A DNA stretch of 64,000 bases. It comes from CADEED01 sp041395625 (GTDB lineage Bacteria; Pseudomonadota; Gammaproteobacteria; Steroidobacterales; Steroidobacteraceae). The notes beneath the pieces are model-generated. The model was not told where the DNA came from and ran no database searches. It saw nothing but the letters and a program-made list of their open reading frames with translations. Position numbers and translations under genes: made by a program. Within the stretch, counting starts at the first letter, position 1, and the number at the start of each line of letters is the position of its first letter. Of the stretch, positions 51,582 through 60,125 are shown one piece after another. The DNA lies in assembly GCA_041395625.1 (NCBI GenBank), contig JAWLAE010000001.1:930001-994000 (forward strand), written 5' to 3'.

Positions 51582-51956
51582 TTGGTAACAGTCCTATTCG
51601 TTGTCGTAGGATTGATCAATCTGCTCCCGGTGGTAGGCGTGTCGGGTTCCGTACAACTCGCGGCACTGTACGGCCAGACGGTCACGGACCCGGACCTGCT
51701 GCTCTTGATGCAGCATCGAGCGGCCCTGTCTAGCGTGCTGGGTGCACTACTGATTGCTGCGGCGTTCAGACCGCAGCTTCGCGGAGTCGCTACTGTTGCA
51801 GCGGTTGCAAGCATGGCTTCGTTCCGCGTACTGGCGCTTCCGATCGACGCGCACAGTGACTCACTCCGCCGAATATTCTGGACCGACATCGTGGCGCTGC
51901 CCGTTCTGATTCTCGCTTGGTGGTTATCCGGTTCCCACCAAATCCGTAGTCGCTAA
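51582..51956 (+). CDS. Small integral membrane protein (cassette)
   Basis: The 124-residue product has about four hydrophobic helices (LFVVVGLINLLPVVGVSG; ALSSVLGALLIAAAF; VATVAAVASMASFRVLAL; IVALPVLILAWWL). The start is a TTG at 51582. Related small proteins are found in proteobacteria, but none with known function that I can name safely. Confidence 0.6.
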   Translation: MVTVLFVVVGLINLLPVVGVSGSVQLAALYGQTVTDPDLLLLMQHRAALSSVLGALLIAAAFRPQLRGVATVAAVASMASFRVLALPIDAHSDSLRRIFWTDIVALPVLILAWWLSGSHQIRSR

Positions 51957-52102
51957 CAACCAAGTAGGGCGTCCGCGTGCATTCATATCCCCCCGGGCGC
52001 GACTCCATGGCGTTGTCACTCTCCTCGCTCGCGATGTCTGCCGCCGGCACGCTTTCTTGGCCGATTGAAAAATGGGTGGACGCCGGTCGTGGTTCGTTGT
52101 AA
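51952..52102 (+). repeat. attC-like site 20
   Basis: R'' CGCTAAC (51952-51958) is intact. The best R' is GTTGTAA (52096-52102), giving 151 bp. GGGCGTCCGC near the left and GTGGACGCCGG near the right are complementary. Confidence 0.55.
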
Positions 52103-52137
52103 ACGTTCCGACTGCTTCATTTGAGAGGTGCGGCATA

Positions 52138-52530
52138 ATGGATCAATACACGGGCGGTTGCCTTTGCGGCAAAGTCCAGTTGGCGGCGTCGGGACTGCCA
52201 TACCGGGTCGGCCTTTGTCATTGCCTCGACTGCCGCAAGCATCACGGGGCCCTTTTTCACGCTTCCGCGGTATTCCCTCAGGATGCTGTGACGATCAATG
52301 GCGAATTGCGCGAGTATGCCGGGCGGTTTTTCTGTCCCCGCTGCGGCTCGTCCGTTTTCGCTCGCACGGCGGACGAAATCGAAGTCAACCTGGGATCCCT
52401 GGATGCCCCTGACCAATTGATACCAACATACGAAACCTGGATCGTCCGCCGCGAGTCGTGGTTGCCGCCGTTTCCGCTCGCGAAACGATACGAGCGCGAT
52501 CGTGACGCCACGGGTCGCTTTGCGCAGTAG
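52138..52530 (+). CDS. GFA/CENP-V family zinc protein (cassette)
   Basis: The 130-residue product has the full Cys pattern: YTGGCLCGKVQLAA, LCHCLDCRKHHGALFHASAVF, and GRFFCPRCGSSVFAR. The family is named after a glutathione-dependent formaldehyde-activating enzyme, but most members have no proven activity. It is the second member of this superfamily in the array. Confidence 0.87.
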   Translation: MDQYTGGCLCGKVQLAASGLPYRVGLCHCLDCRKHHGALFHASAVFPQDAVTINGELREYAGRFFCPRCGSSVFARTADEIEVNLGSLDAPDQLIPTYETWIVRRESWLPPFPLAKRYERDRDATGRFAQ

Positions 52531-52694
52531 ACCGCGGGCCAAGGTCTGACCCATAGCTGAAGACAGCTTTAGAGCGCGTCAGTGCACGTCAAGGACTGCT
52601 GGCAGAGTGATCGTCCTGAACTGGCCGCAATCGGGTGGTCCGTGCCAACAAGCTTGCAAGCGGCGAGGACGGCTGCGAAAGTAGGAAATCCGCA

Positions 52695-52735
52695 GCCTAA
52701 CATGTCCCGCGGTCAGCTCTAGTTCGAGGTTGTAT
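52695..52735 (+). repeat. Last recognisable attC-like site
   Basis: R'' GCCTAAC (52695-52701) and R' GTTGTAT (52729-52735) bound 41 bp, too short for a normal attC. The preceding 160 bp (52531-52694) contain no gene. Confidence 0.4.
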
Positions 52736-53078
52736 GTTCAAGCGTTTTCTATCTAGCTTACTTGGCATCGGCGCAAGCGAATTACCAGCCTCACCCGCTA
52801 AGCCCATCGCAAGGATGAGCGCACTGGCCAGCGGCCAGCTATTGCTTGATGGTCAGCCGGTAACGTTGGAAGCCTTGGATACCGCGCTTCGCGATCTGAA
52901 AGCGATGCATGGGATTGTTTGGTATTACCGCGAGGATCCGGATCATGAGCCGCCGCCACAGGTAACGGGCGCAATTGGTCTGGTGGTCAAGCATCAACTG
53001 CCGATAAGCATGTCGAGTAAAAGCGACTTCTCCGATGTTGTCGATGCGAATGGGCAGTCCAGGCCAAGAAATCCCTAA
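52734..53078 (+). CDS. Hypothetical protein (last cassette)
   Basis: The 114-residue soluble product (LDTALRDLKAMHGIVWYYREDPDHEPPPQ; VVKHQLPISMSSKSDFSDVV) belongs to no family I can name, though the helix-plus-WYYRE pattern looks conserved in cassette proteins. Its ATG overlaps the preceding R' core. No attC follows, so it may mark the array end. Confidence 0.55.
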   Translation: MFKRFLSSLLGIGASELPASPAKPIARMSALASGQLLLDGQPVTLEALDTALRDLKAMHGIVWYYREDPDHEPPPQVTGAIGLVVKHQLPISMSSKSDFSDVVDANGQSRPRNP

Positions 53079-53170
53079 GCTATTGCTCCAGCTGTCGCAT
53101 GGCGCGCTAATGACTTACCGCGCGAGACGGCGCGACGACTGATGCCTGGCGGGCATGCGGAGACGAGTCC

Positions 53171-53815
53171 ATGAAGCTATACGCCCACCCGTTCTCCTCC
53201 TACAGCCAAAAGGTGCTGATCTCCCTCTACGAGAATGCCACGCCGTTCGACTACTGCAGCCTGGAGGATCCGTCGGCAAATGCCGAGCTCGAAGCGCACT
53301 GGCCGCTCAAGCGCTTTCCCGTTCTCGTGGATCAGAGCCTCACGATCCTGGAATCCAGCTCGATCATCGAGCATCTACAGATTCACCATCCGGGCCCTGT
53401 TCAATTGATCGCGGACGGCGATGCTGGCGTGGAGGTTCGGATGCTTGATCGGGTCTTCGACAATTACGTCATGGCGCCGATGCAGAAGATCGTCTTTGAT
53501 CAACTTCGAGCAGCGCCGGATCGCGATTCCTACGGCGTGACCGAGGCGCGCGGTGTGCTCGACCGAATCTACGCGTGGCTGGACGAGCGTCTCGCCAGTC
53601 GCATTTGGGCCGTTGGCAGTGCCTTCACTTTGGCGGACTGTGCCGCGGCTCCGTCACTCTTCTATGCTGATTGGGCGCACCGAGTTCCGCCGACCTACGC
53701 TAACCTCAGGGCGTATCGCGCCCGTCTGCTGGCTCGCCCGTCCGTGGCGCGTGCAGTGGACGAGGCGCGGCCTTACCGCAGCTACTTTCCGCTCGGCGCG
53801 CCGGATCACGACTGA
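53171..53815 (+). CDS. Glutathione S-transferase family protein
   Basis: The 214-residue product has an N-terminal thioredoxin-like domain (KLYAHPFSSYSQKVLISLYENATPFDY; LTILESSSIIEHLQIHH, the ES motif for gamma-glutamyl binding) and an all-helical C-terminal domain (FTLADCAAAPSLFYADW, with the conserved N-capping box). It may conjugate or reduce electrophiles. It has no attC and ends 9 bp before the convergent decarboxylase gene, so it is probably backbone. Confidence 0.9.
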   Translation: MKLYAHPFSSYSQKVLISLYENATPFDYCSLEDPSANAELEAHWPLKRFPVLVDQSLTILESSSIIEHLQIHHPGPVQLIADGDAGVEVRMLDRVFDNYVMAPMQKIVFDQLRAAPDRDSYGVTEARGVLDRIYAWLDERLASRIWAVGSAFTLADCAAAPSLFYADWAHRVPPTYANLRAYRARLLARPSVARAVDEARPYRSYFPLGAPDHD

Positions 53816-53824
53816 TAAACCGAG

Positions 53825-55267
53825 TCACGAGCCCCCGCCGCCCGGGATATCTGCCAGGGCTTCGCGTCGCATCAGTGCCCACAGCTGCTCGACATGCTGC
53901 TGCGTAGTCGTGTGGGTACCGAACGACACGCGTACCATCCACTTGCCGTCGATCTGTGCCGGCGTGAGCCACGCCTGTCCCGACGTATTGATCCGCCCTA
54001 CCCATGCGAGTGTGTGGGCGTCAAGCTGGGCACCTGTTAGCGCGGGCGGTTCATGCCGGACGCAGACGGTTTGCAGCGGTACGGGCGCCAGCCGGCGCCA
54101 ATCCCGGGCGCGGTCCACCGCAGCGGCAAACCATTGCGCATATGCCAGGTCGCGACGAATCCTCCCTTGCAGCCCCTCAACCCCCTGCTCGCGGATGACG
54201 AACCACAGCTTCAGGCTGCGCATCCGTCGCCCGAGTGGCACGCCCCAGTCGCGGTAGTTGGGCGCAGCGCCGTCGGCCGCCGTCTGCAGATAGCTGGGAT
54301 TGGAACTCATCACGCGCACGAGGTGCTTTGGATCGCGCACATAATAGACCGAGCAATCGAACGCCACGCCTAACCACTTGTGCGGATTGACGACCAGAGA
54401 ATCCGCCCGTTCGACGCCCTGCCACAGGCCGCGGCATTCCGGCAGGATCATGGCCGAGCCAGCGAGCGCGGCATCGACGTGCAGCCATGCATCGTACTGC
54501 TCGGCCAATGCCGCCAACGCGTCGATAGGATCAAGTGCAGTAGTCGCGGTCGTCCCGCAAGTCGCAACGATCGCGCAGGGTACACGCCCGGCTGCGCGGT
54601 CCTCGGCGAGCATCAGCGCCAACGCATCCGCGCGCATCGCGAATGCTTCGTCTACCGGCACCTCTCGGAGCTGCGTGCGCCCGAACCCCGCCAACATCGC
54701 GGCTTTCGCCACGGAACTGTGGCTTTGCGACGATACGTACACGACCAGCGACGCGGCCGCAGCCTGCAGCCCGCCGCGCGTGGCGCCGTACTGGGTAGCA
54801 CGCTCGCGCGCAGAAACCAGCGCGACGAAGCTCGCGGTCGACGCCGTATCTTGGATCACACCGCGCCAGGCGTCACTCAGCCCGAGCATCTGGCGCAACC
54901 AGTCGGTCGTCACTTCCTCCAGCTCCGTGAGCGCGGGGCTGGCCTGCCAGTTGAGACCTAACTGCGCGAGACCGGTGCTGGCGAGATCGCCGAGCACGGC
55001 CGCCGGTAAGCTATTGGAGGGGAAATAGCCGAAAAAGCGTGGATCCTGCCAGTGCGAGCACGCCGGCAGAATCAGCTGCTCGAGATCGTGGAGCAACGCA
55101 TCGCCCGACTCCGCCCGCTGCGGTGGCGCCGCCGGCAATCGTGCGCGCAGCGCGCCCGGTTGCACTTGCGCCATCACCGGAAACTCGCCGCGTTCGGTGC
55201 GTAGCCGGTAATCGGCGATGAAATCGATCAGTTCGTGGCCGAGCCGCCGGAATTCGTCGGACGTCAT
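53825..55267 (-). CDS. PLP-dependent aromatic-L-amino-acid decarboxylase-like protein
   Basis: The 480-residue product is a group II decarboxylase. It shows HWQDPRFFGYFPSNSLPAAVLGD, IQDTASTASFVAL, SSQSHSSVAKAAMLAG, the Asp in WLHVDAALAGSA, and the PLP-binding Lys in VNPHKWLGV. Substrates of the family include Trp, Tyr, Phe and DOPA; this one cannot be assigned. The ATG at 55267 overlaps the stop of the upstream RND gene (ATGA), so it is translated from the same operon. The frame can be extended upstream, but that would be inside the RND gene. Confidence 0.9.
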   Translation of the reverse strand: MTSDEFRRLGHELIDFIADYRLRTERGEFPVMAQVQPGALRARLPAAPPQRAESGDALLHDLEQLILPACSHWQDPRFFGYFPSNSLPAAVLGDLASTGLAQLGLNWQASPALTELEEVTTDWLRQMLGLSDAWRGVIQDTASTASFVALVSARERATQYGATRGGLQAAAASLVVYVSSQSHSSVAKAAMLAGFGRTQLREVPVDEAFAMRADALALMLAEDRAAGRVPCAIVATCGTTATTALDPIDALAALAEQYDAWLHVDAALAGSAMILPECRGLWQGVERADSLVVNPHKWLGVAFDCSVYYVRDPKHLVRVMSSNPSYLQTAADGAAPNYRDWGVPLGRRMRSLKLWFVIREQGVEGLQGRIRRDLAYAQWFAAAVDRARDWRRLAPVPLQTVCVRHEPPALTGAQLDAHTLAWVGRINTSGQAWLTPAQIDGKWMVRVSFGTHTTTQQHVEQLWALMRREALADIPGGGGS

Positions 55268-57621
55268 GCGGCCAAAGCTGTCGCGGGCGCCTGAGGCGTT
55301 GGCGGCGGCGCGCTCGGTTTCACCGTCCACGCGGCCAAGGCCGGAATCAAGATGACGGCACCCAACATATTGACGAAGAACATGAAGGTCAGCATGACAC
55401 CGATATCGGCCTGGAACTTGAGGGGCGAGAACACCCAGGTGAACACGCCGATGGCCAGCGTGAACCCTGTGAAGATGATACTGGCGCCCGTCACACGCAT
55501 GGTTCTCTCGAACGACTCCTGCACTGGATAACCCTGATCGAGGAATTCGCGCATCCGGCTCCAGAGATAGATGCCGTAGTCGACGCCGATACCTGCGCCG
55601 AGCGCAACCATCGGTAGTGTGTTCACCTTGAGACCGATGCCGACGATCGCCATCACTGCATAGACGAGTATCGATACCAGCGCGAGCGGAATGATCACCA
55701 GTACGGCGCCCATGACCGAGCGGAACATCAGCAGGCACATCAGGATCACGGCGCCGAAGACGCCGGCCAGGATTGGGAATTCCTTCGCTTTCACTTCCTC
55801 GTTGGTCGCCGCCATCACGCCAACGTTGCCGGTCGCCAGCTTGAACGCCGCGCCTTGCACAGGATTCTCAGCGCGCCACTTCTTCACCTCCGCAACCACT
55901 CGTTCGATCGTCTCGGCACGGTGATCGGTCAGGAACAGCATCACGGGCACGACGTCACATTGCGCGTTCAGTAGTCCGGTGCTCGTTTCGATATAACGCG
56001 TCGACTGCGTCAACTGATTGGGCTCGCGCGGAATCGCACGCCACTTGAGACTGCCCTCGTTCCAGCCGGCGATGGCAATGCGGGCGATCAACGGCAGTGA
56101 CACCACTTCCTGCACACCCTCGACATTCATCATGTGCCAGGAGAAATTGTCAGTGGCCAGCATCAGCGCATGACTCGTGCACATCGGCTGCTCGGTCTCG
56201 ACGATGACGGTCAGCACATCGACGCCGATGGAGAACTCCGACGTGATGATGTTGCTGTCGATGTTGTAGCGCGAGTCGGGGCGCAGCTCGGGCACGCCGG
56301 CCTGGGTATCGCCGATCGGCGTCTCGCGGCCCTTGATCCAGCCGAAGACAGCAAGGATCGCCGCGATGACGATGATGACCATCGCCGGGCCGCGGTGAGT
56401 GATCGATGCCAGCCTGTGCCACAGCCGGCCAAGCTGTAGCTGGCGCTTCTCGACCCGAGCCCGGTAGCGCGCGTCCCAGGTGACAAAGGAGATCAGCACC
56501 GGCAGCAGGATCAGATCGGTCAATATCACCACAGCCACGCCGATACTGGCGGTAATCGCCATCTCCTGCACCACCTGCACCGGAATGAGCAGGATCGTCA
56601 CGAAACCCACGAGGTCGGCCAGCAACGCGATGACGGCTGGTATGAGCAGCTGCCGGAACGTACGCCGCGCCGCTTCCATGCTGTCGAGACCCTCGACCGC
56701 GGCTTCCTTCACCGCGCTGATCTTCTGCACGCCGTGGCTGACACCAATCGCAAATACCAGAAATGGCACGAGCAGGCCGAGCGGGTCGATGCCGTAGCCG
56801 AGTGCCGCCAGCATGCCAAGCTGCCAGATCACGGCGATGACCGAGCACACCACCGGTACCAGTGCAACTCGGAACGACATGACGTAGATCCACACGGCCA
56901 GCAAGGTCAGCACGATCGTCACCAGCGCGAACAACACGACCTGTTGCGCGCCGGCTGCGACGTCGCCCATCACCTTGGCGAAGCCGATCATGTGGACGTC
57001 GACGGCGTCGCTCTCGATCTGCTGGCGCACACGCTCTTCGAGCTTGCTCGCGATCACGATGGGATCGACCGGCTCGCCGGTAGCGTCCTTCTCCAGCACG
57101 ATGGCCGAAATCAGTGCGCCCGAGAAGTCGTTGGCGACGAGCCGCCCCACGATACCGGCCTTGAGGATGTTCTCGCGCACCCGTGCGAGGCTCTCGGGCG
57201 TGGGTTGAAAATCGGCCGGTACGACATTGCCAGCCTGGATACCATCCTCGACCACTTCCAGGTACCGCACGTTGGGCGTGAACAACGACTGCACCCGACC
57301 GCGATCGATGCCGTCCATGACGATCACTTCGTCAGTGGCCTTCTTCAACGCATTGAAGAACTCCGGTGTGAACATGTTGCCATCACGTGCGATCAGTGCG
57401 ATCAGCACACGATTGGCGCTGCCGAAGTCCGTCTGGTGCTCGAGAAAGGTCTGCATGTACTCGTGTTTGAGGGGTAGTTGCTTGGTGAACGACGCGTCGA
57501 TGCGCAAGCCGCGCACAGCGATCGCCAGCATGAGGAGAGTCAGCAGCGTGAACAACACGATGATGATGCCCCGCTGGCCAAAGATCGTCCGCTCGAGCCA
57601 GGCGGCGAAACCTGTGGTCAC
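55264..57621 (-). CDS. RND/MMPL-type transporter
   Basis: The 785-residue product has the half-length RND plan of MmpL/HpnN-like exporters: TM1 (GIIIVLFTLLTLLMLAIAV), a periplasmic domain, a block of five to six helices ending near residue 420, a second periplasmic domain, and a final helix block (GVDYGIYLWSRMREFLDQGYPV; SIIFTGFTLAIGVFTWVFSPL). Such proteins move lipids or other hydrophobic molecules. It overlaps both neighbours by 4 bp and sits with DUF1302 and DUF1329 genes, suggesting an envelope lipid-handling system. Confidence 0.9.
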   Translation of the reverse strand: MTTGFAAWLERTIFGQRGIIIVLFTLLTLLMLAIAVRGLRIDASFTKQLPLKHEYMQTFLEHQTDFGSANRVLIALIARDGNMFTPEFFNALKKATDEVIVMDGIDRGRVQSLFTPNVRYLEVVEDGIQAGNVVPADFQPTPESLARVRENILKAGIVGRLVANDFSGALISAIVLEKDATGEPVDPIVIASKLEERVRQQIESDAVDVHMIGFAKVMGDVAAGAQQVVLFALVTIVLTLLAVWIYVMSFRVALVPVVCSVIAVIWQLGMLAALGYGIDPLGLLVPFLVFAIGVSHGVQKISAVKEAAVEGLDSMEAARRTFRQLLIPAVIALLADLVGFVTILLIPVQVVQEMAITASIGVAVVILTDLILLPVLISFVTWDARYRARVEKRQLQLGRLWHRLASITHRGPAMVIIVIAAILAVFGWIKGRETPIGDTQAGVPELRPDSRYNIDSNIITSEFSIGVDVLTVIVETEQPMCTSHALMLATDNFSWHMMNVEGVQEVVSLPLIARIAIAGWNEGSLKWRAIPREPNQLTQSTRYIETSTGLLNAQCDVVPVMLFLTDHRAETIERVVAEVKKWRAENPVQGAAFKLATGNVGVMAATNEEVKAKEFPILAGVFGAVILMCLLMFRSVMGAVLVIIPLALVSILVYAVMAIVGIGLKVNTLPMVALGAGIGVDYGIYLWSRMREFLDQGYPVQESFERTMRVTGASIIFTGFTLAIGVFTWVFSPLKFQADIGVMLTFMFFVNMLGAVILIPALAAWTVKPSAPPPTPQAPATALAA

Positions 57622-58616
57622 GGCTGTTCTCCCAGCGCGACTCGCTTGACGCCGGCCTCGCCCACTGTCACCACGGTCTCGTCGGTTGCCGGGGCCAGCG
57701 CCGCGATGCCTTTGCGGTCACTCAGCTGCTGCAGCGTCCAGCTCGCACCACCATCACTGCTTACTAACAACACGCCCGACAAGCCGGCGATCACGAGTTG
57801 GCTGGAGTCGAGACGCAGACCGTCGGTCAGCATGGCGGTGGTACCGGTTTCTATCTGCGTCCAGCTCGCGCCCGCATCCGCGCTGCGCCACAGGTTGCCG
57901 CGCAAGCCGAACGCCAGCAGCTCGTCGCCCGCGAGCGGCAGCAGGCCGTAGAACGACCCTTCATAGGGCGACGGCAACGTCTGCCAGCTCTCGCCGCCGT
58001 CAGCGGATCGGTACAGGTGTCCCGCTTCGGCGGCAATGAACAGCCGATCGCCGCCGGGAACGATGCGGTTGAGGTGATAGTCGGGCGCAAACTCGTCCTC
58101 CGGCGCGGCGGCATCGATGGGCGCAGCATCGAACTTGCTGCCTGTCCAGGTTGCGCCACCATCAGTCGTCGTGAAGTAGGCGCCGTATGCACCCACGACG
58201 ATACCGCGCTGCCTATCGGCGAACCACAGGTCGAAAAAGGGTTGCTGCGCTTCCGGCGCAAAGTAGACCCGCTGCCAGGTCTCGCCCCCATCGGTCGTCG
58301 CGAGGATGGTTTCGTCGTGACCCACCGCCCAGCCGTACTCAGCATCGACGAAGAACACGCCGGTCAGCATGGTGCGGGTTGGCACAGCCGTGGCCTGCCG
58401 CCAACTCAGGCCCTGGTCGTCGGACAACAGCACGTGACCCCGACCGCCCACCGCCACCAGTCGCGCGCCAGCCTGCGCAACATCCAACAATAGCGACTGC
58501 GCGGCAAGCGGCATGATCTCGGCCGGCTTGTTAGCTTCGTCATTGGGATCGAGCGCCGCATGCGTCGGCACCGTGAAGCAACTCACCGCCAGAATGCCGA
58601 TCAAGCGACTCAACAT
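57618..58616 (-). CDS. YCF48/BNR-repeat periplasmic protein
   Basis: The 332-residue product has a signal peptide (RLIGILAVSCFTVPTHAALD) and repeated beta-propeller blades with the motif TTDGGETWQRV, TTDGGATWTG, SADGGESWQTL, SADAGASWTQI and SSDGGASWTLQ. This is the YCF48/photosystem-II-stability-factor-like fold, used in bacteria as a scaffold. The start at 58616 is chosen for the signal peptide. It is translationally coupled to the RND gene. Confidence 0.88.
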   Translation of the reverse strand: MLSRLIGILAVSCFTVPTHAALDPNDEANKPAEIMPLAAQSLLLDVAQAGARLVAVGGRGHVLLSDDQGLSWRQATAVPTRTMLTGVFFVDAEYGWAVGHDETILATTDGGETWQRVYFAPEAQQPFFDLWFADRQRGIVVGAYGAYFTTTDGGATWTGSKFDAAPIDAAAPEDEFAPDYHLNRIVPGGDRLFIAAEAGHLYRSADGGESWQTLPSPYEGSFYGLLPLAGDELLAFGLRGNLWRSADAGASWTQIETGTTAMLTDGLRLDSSQLVIAGLSGVLLVSSDGGASWTLQQLSDRKGIAALAPATDETVVTVGEAGVKRVALGEQP

Positions 58617-58712
58617 GGGATTCCGTCCCTGACGAATGACAACGGGCCGGCTGATCACTCAACCGGCCCGTCGAAACAACGTGAATCGAGCCTGCGAACG
58701 CGGTGGCTGGCG

Positions 58713-60101
58713 CTACCGCACGCCGCGGCGCTGTAGCGCACTCGGCTGGAAATTCGCCGGCGAGAACTTGGCCGAGAAGTCGTACGTCCGTGGCTCTTCG
58801 TTATCGAGACCGAGCGCGAGATAGCGGCCATTCGACAAATCGAACACCGTTTCCAGCGTCGTCCAGACCGTGGGCAGGTCGTAGTAGTTGATCACGTGGC
58901 CTTCCTGCACCCGGTAGAGCTGACCACGGCGATCGTAGCAATCGACGGCGAGAATGTGCCAGCTGTCCTCATCGACGTAGAGCGTGCGGCGGCTGTACAA
59001 ATGGCTCATGCCTTTCTTGAGCGTCGACTCCACCACCCACACCCGGTGCAGCTCATAGCGCGCCAGATCCTGATTGATGTGGTTCTTCTGCAGGATGTCC
59101 GAATACTTCACCTTGTCGCTGTGCAACTTGTAGGCGTTGTACGGCACGAGCATTTCCTGCTTGCCGACCAGCTTCCAGTCGTAGCGCTCCGGACTGCCGT
59201 TGTAGAGATCCAGCTGATCGGAAGTACGCAGGTTGTCTGCATTGGTGCCGGGGTTGTCGAACGCCACGTTGGGCGCGCGCCGCACGCGGCGTTGACCTGG
59301 GTTGTAGATCCAGGCCTTGCGGTTCTCGACCGACTGGTCGAGTGTCTCGTGCACTAACAGGATTTCACCCGCCAGGCGCGCCGGCGACAGCGTCTCCTGA
59401 ATGAAATAGATGATGGTGTTGTTGAGATTCTCCGTCCTGGCGCCCGGCAAGCTGTACGGCACGTAGAAATCTTCTTTCAGGCGCACCATCGTGTAGTCGC
59501 CCCCGGCCGTCACCGGTGCCTGCCCATAGATGCGGATGGCTGAATCCGCGCGGTAGCGCAGGATGTGGTTCCAGAACACCTGCACGCCTTCTTTCGGGAT
59601 CGGGAACGGAATACCCTCACCCGCACTCAGCACGCCATTGCCGCCCGGCGCCAGCTTGGCAGTCGTCGCGATGCGCTTGGTCGCGTCGTAAATGCGCTGC
59701 GGCACGGCCGCACTGCGCCGCGATGGGTAGACCTCCATCTTGTAGCTGTCGCGATAGGTCTGCAGCAGCTTCTTGTGGCCTTCGGTCAGCTGGCCGGCGT
59801 ATTGGCCCATATTGCCCGCCGTCACCGTATAGAGCGGCTTGTCGCTCGCATACGGATCGGGATGAAACTGGCCGGGCTTGAAATTGGGGAAGCCCGCCTT
59901 GGCCGGGGACGTGATGCCGCCATCCCAGGCCGGAATCGTGCCAGCCGCATTGCCAGCCTTCTCGCCACCCAGCGGTGTCAGCTCGCCGCCGAGTTTCGCA
60001 GCCTCCGCAGCCGTGGCCTGCGACAGTGCCGGCAGCGCCGTCAAGCAAGTGGCGGCGGCGAACAGCGCGCCAAGCAGCGAATGAGTCTTGATGCTACGCA
60101 T
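58713..60101 (-). CDS. DUF1329 periplasmic protein (LolA-like fold)
   Basis: The 462-residue product has a signal peptide (LFAAATCLTALPALSQA-TA). The body matches DUF1329 (GGELTPLGGEKAGNAAGTIPAWDGGI; VWVVESTLKKGMSHLYSRRTLYVDEDSW). The C-terminal part is related to LolA/LolB-type lipoprotein-binding folds, so binding of a lipid or hydrophobic ligand in the periplasm is plausible. It lies directly after the DUF1302 gene. Confidence 0.9.
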   Translation of the reverse strand: MRSIKTHSLLGALFAAATCLTALPALSQATAAEAAKLGGELTPLGGEKAGNAAGTIPAWDGGITSPAKAGFPNFKPGQFHPDPYASDKPLYTVTAGNMGQYAGQLTEGHKKLLQTYRDSYKMEVYPSRRSAAVPQRIYDATKRIATTAKLAPGGNGVLSAGEGIPFPIPKEGVQVFWNHILRYRADSAIRIYGQAPVTAGGDYTMVRLKEDFYVPYSLPGARTENLNNTIIYFIQETLSPARLAGEILLVHETLDQSVENRKAWIYNPGQRRVRRAPNVAFDNPGTNADNLRTSDQLDLYNGSPERYDWKLVGKQEMLVPYNAYKLHSDKVKYSDILQKNHINQDLARYELHRVWVVESTLKKGMSHLYSRRTLYVDEDSWHILAVDCYDRRGQLYRVQEGHVINYYDLPTVWTTLETVFDLSNGRYLALGLDNEEPRTYDFSAKFSPANFQPSALQRRGVR

Positions 60102-60125
60102 ATCGTGTCCCTCGATGTGTTCGGC

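Larger units (their letters stand above)
32381..53100. other. Chromosomal integron (integrase plus cassette array)
   Basis: An IntI-type integrase is followed on the opposite strand by about twenty short cassettes whose ends carry RYYYAAC...GTTRRRY attC sites. Almost all cassette genes read away from the integrase, as in other integrons. The platform is interrupted by three insertion sequences. The distal end is set near 52.7-53.1 kb, where attC-like ends stop; it is approximate. No antibiotic resistance gene was recognised. Confidence 0.93.

Noticed and set aside
33561..52735. CRISPR array
   Set aside because: The repeated units are attC sites with long, gene-bearing intervals and RYYYAAC/GTTRRRY ends, not short identical repeats with short spacers.
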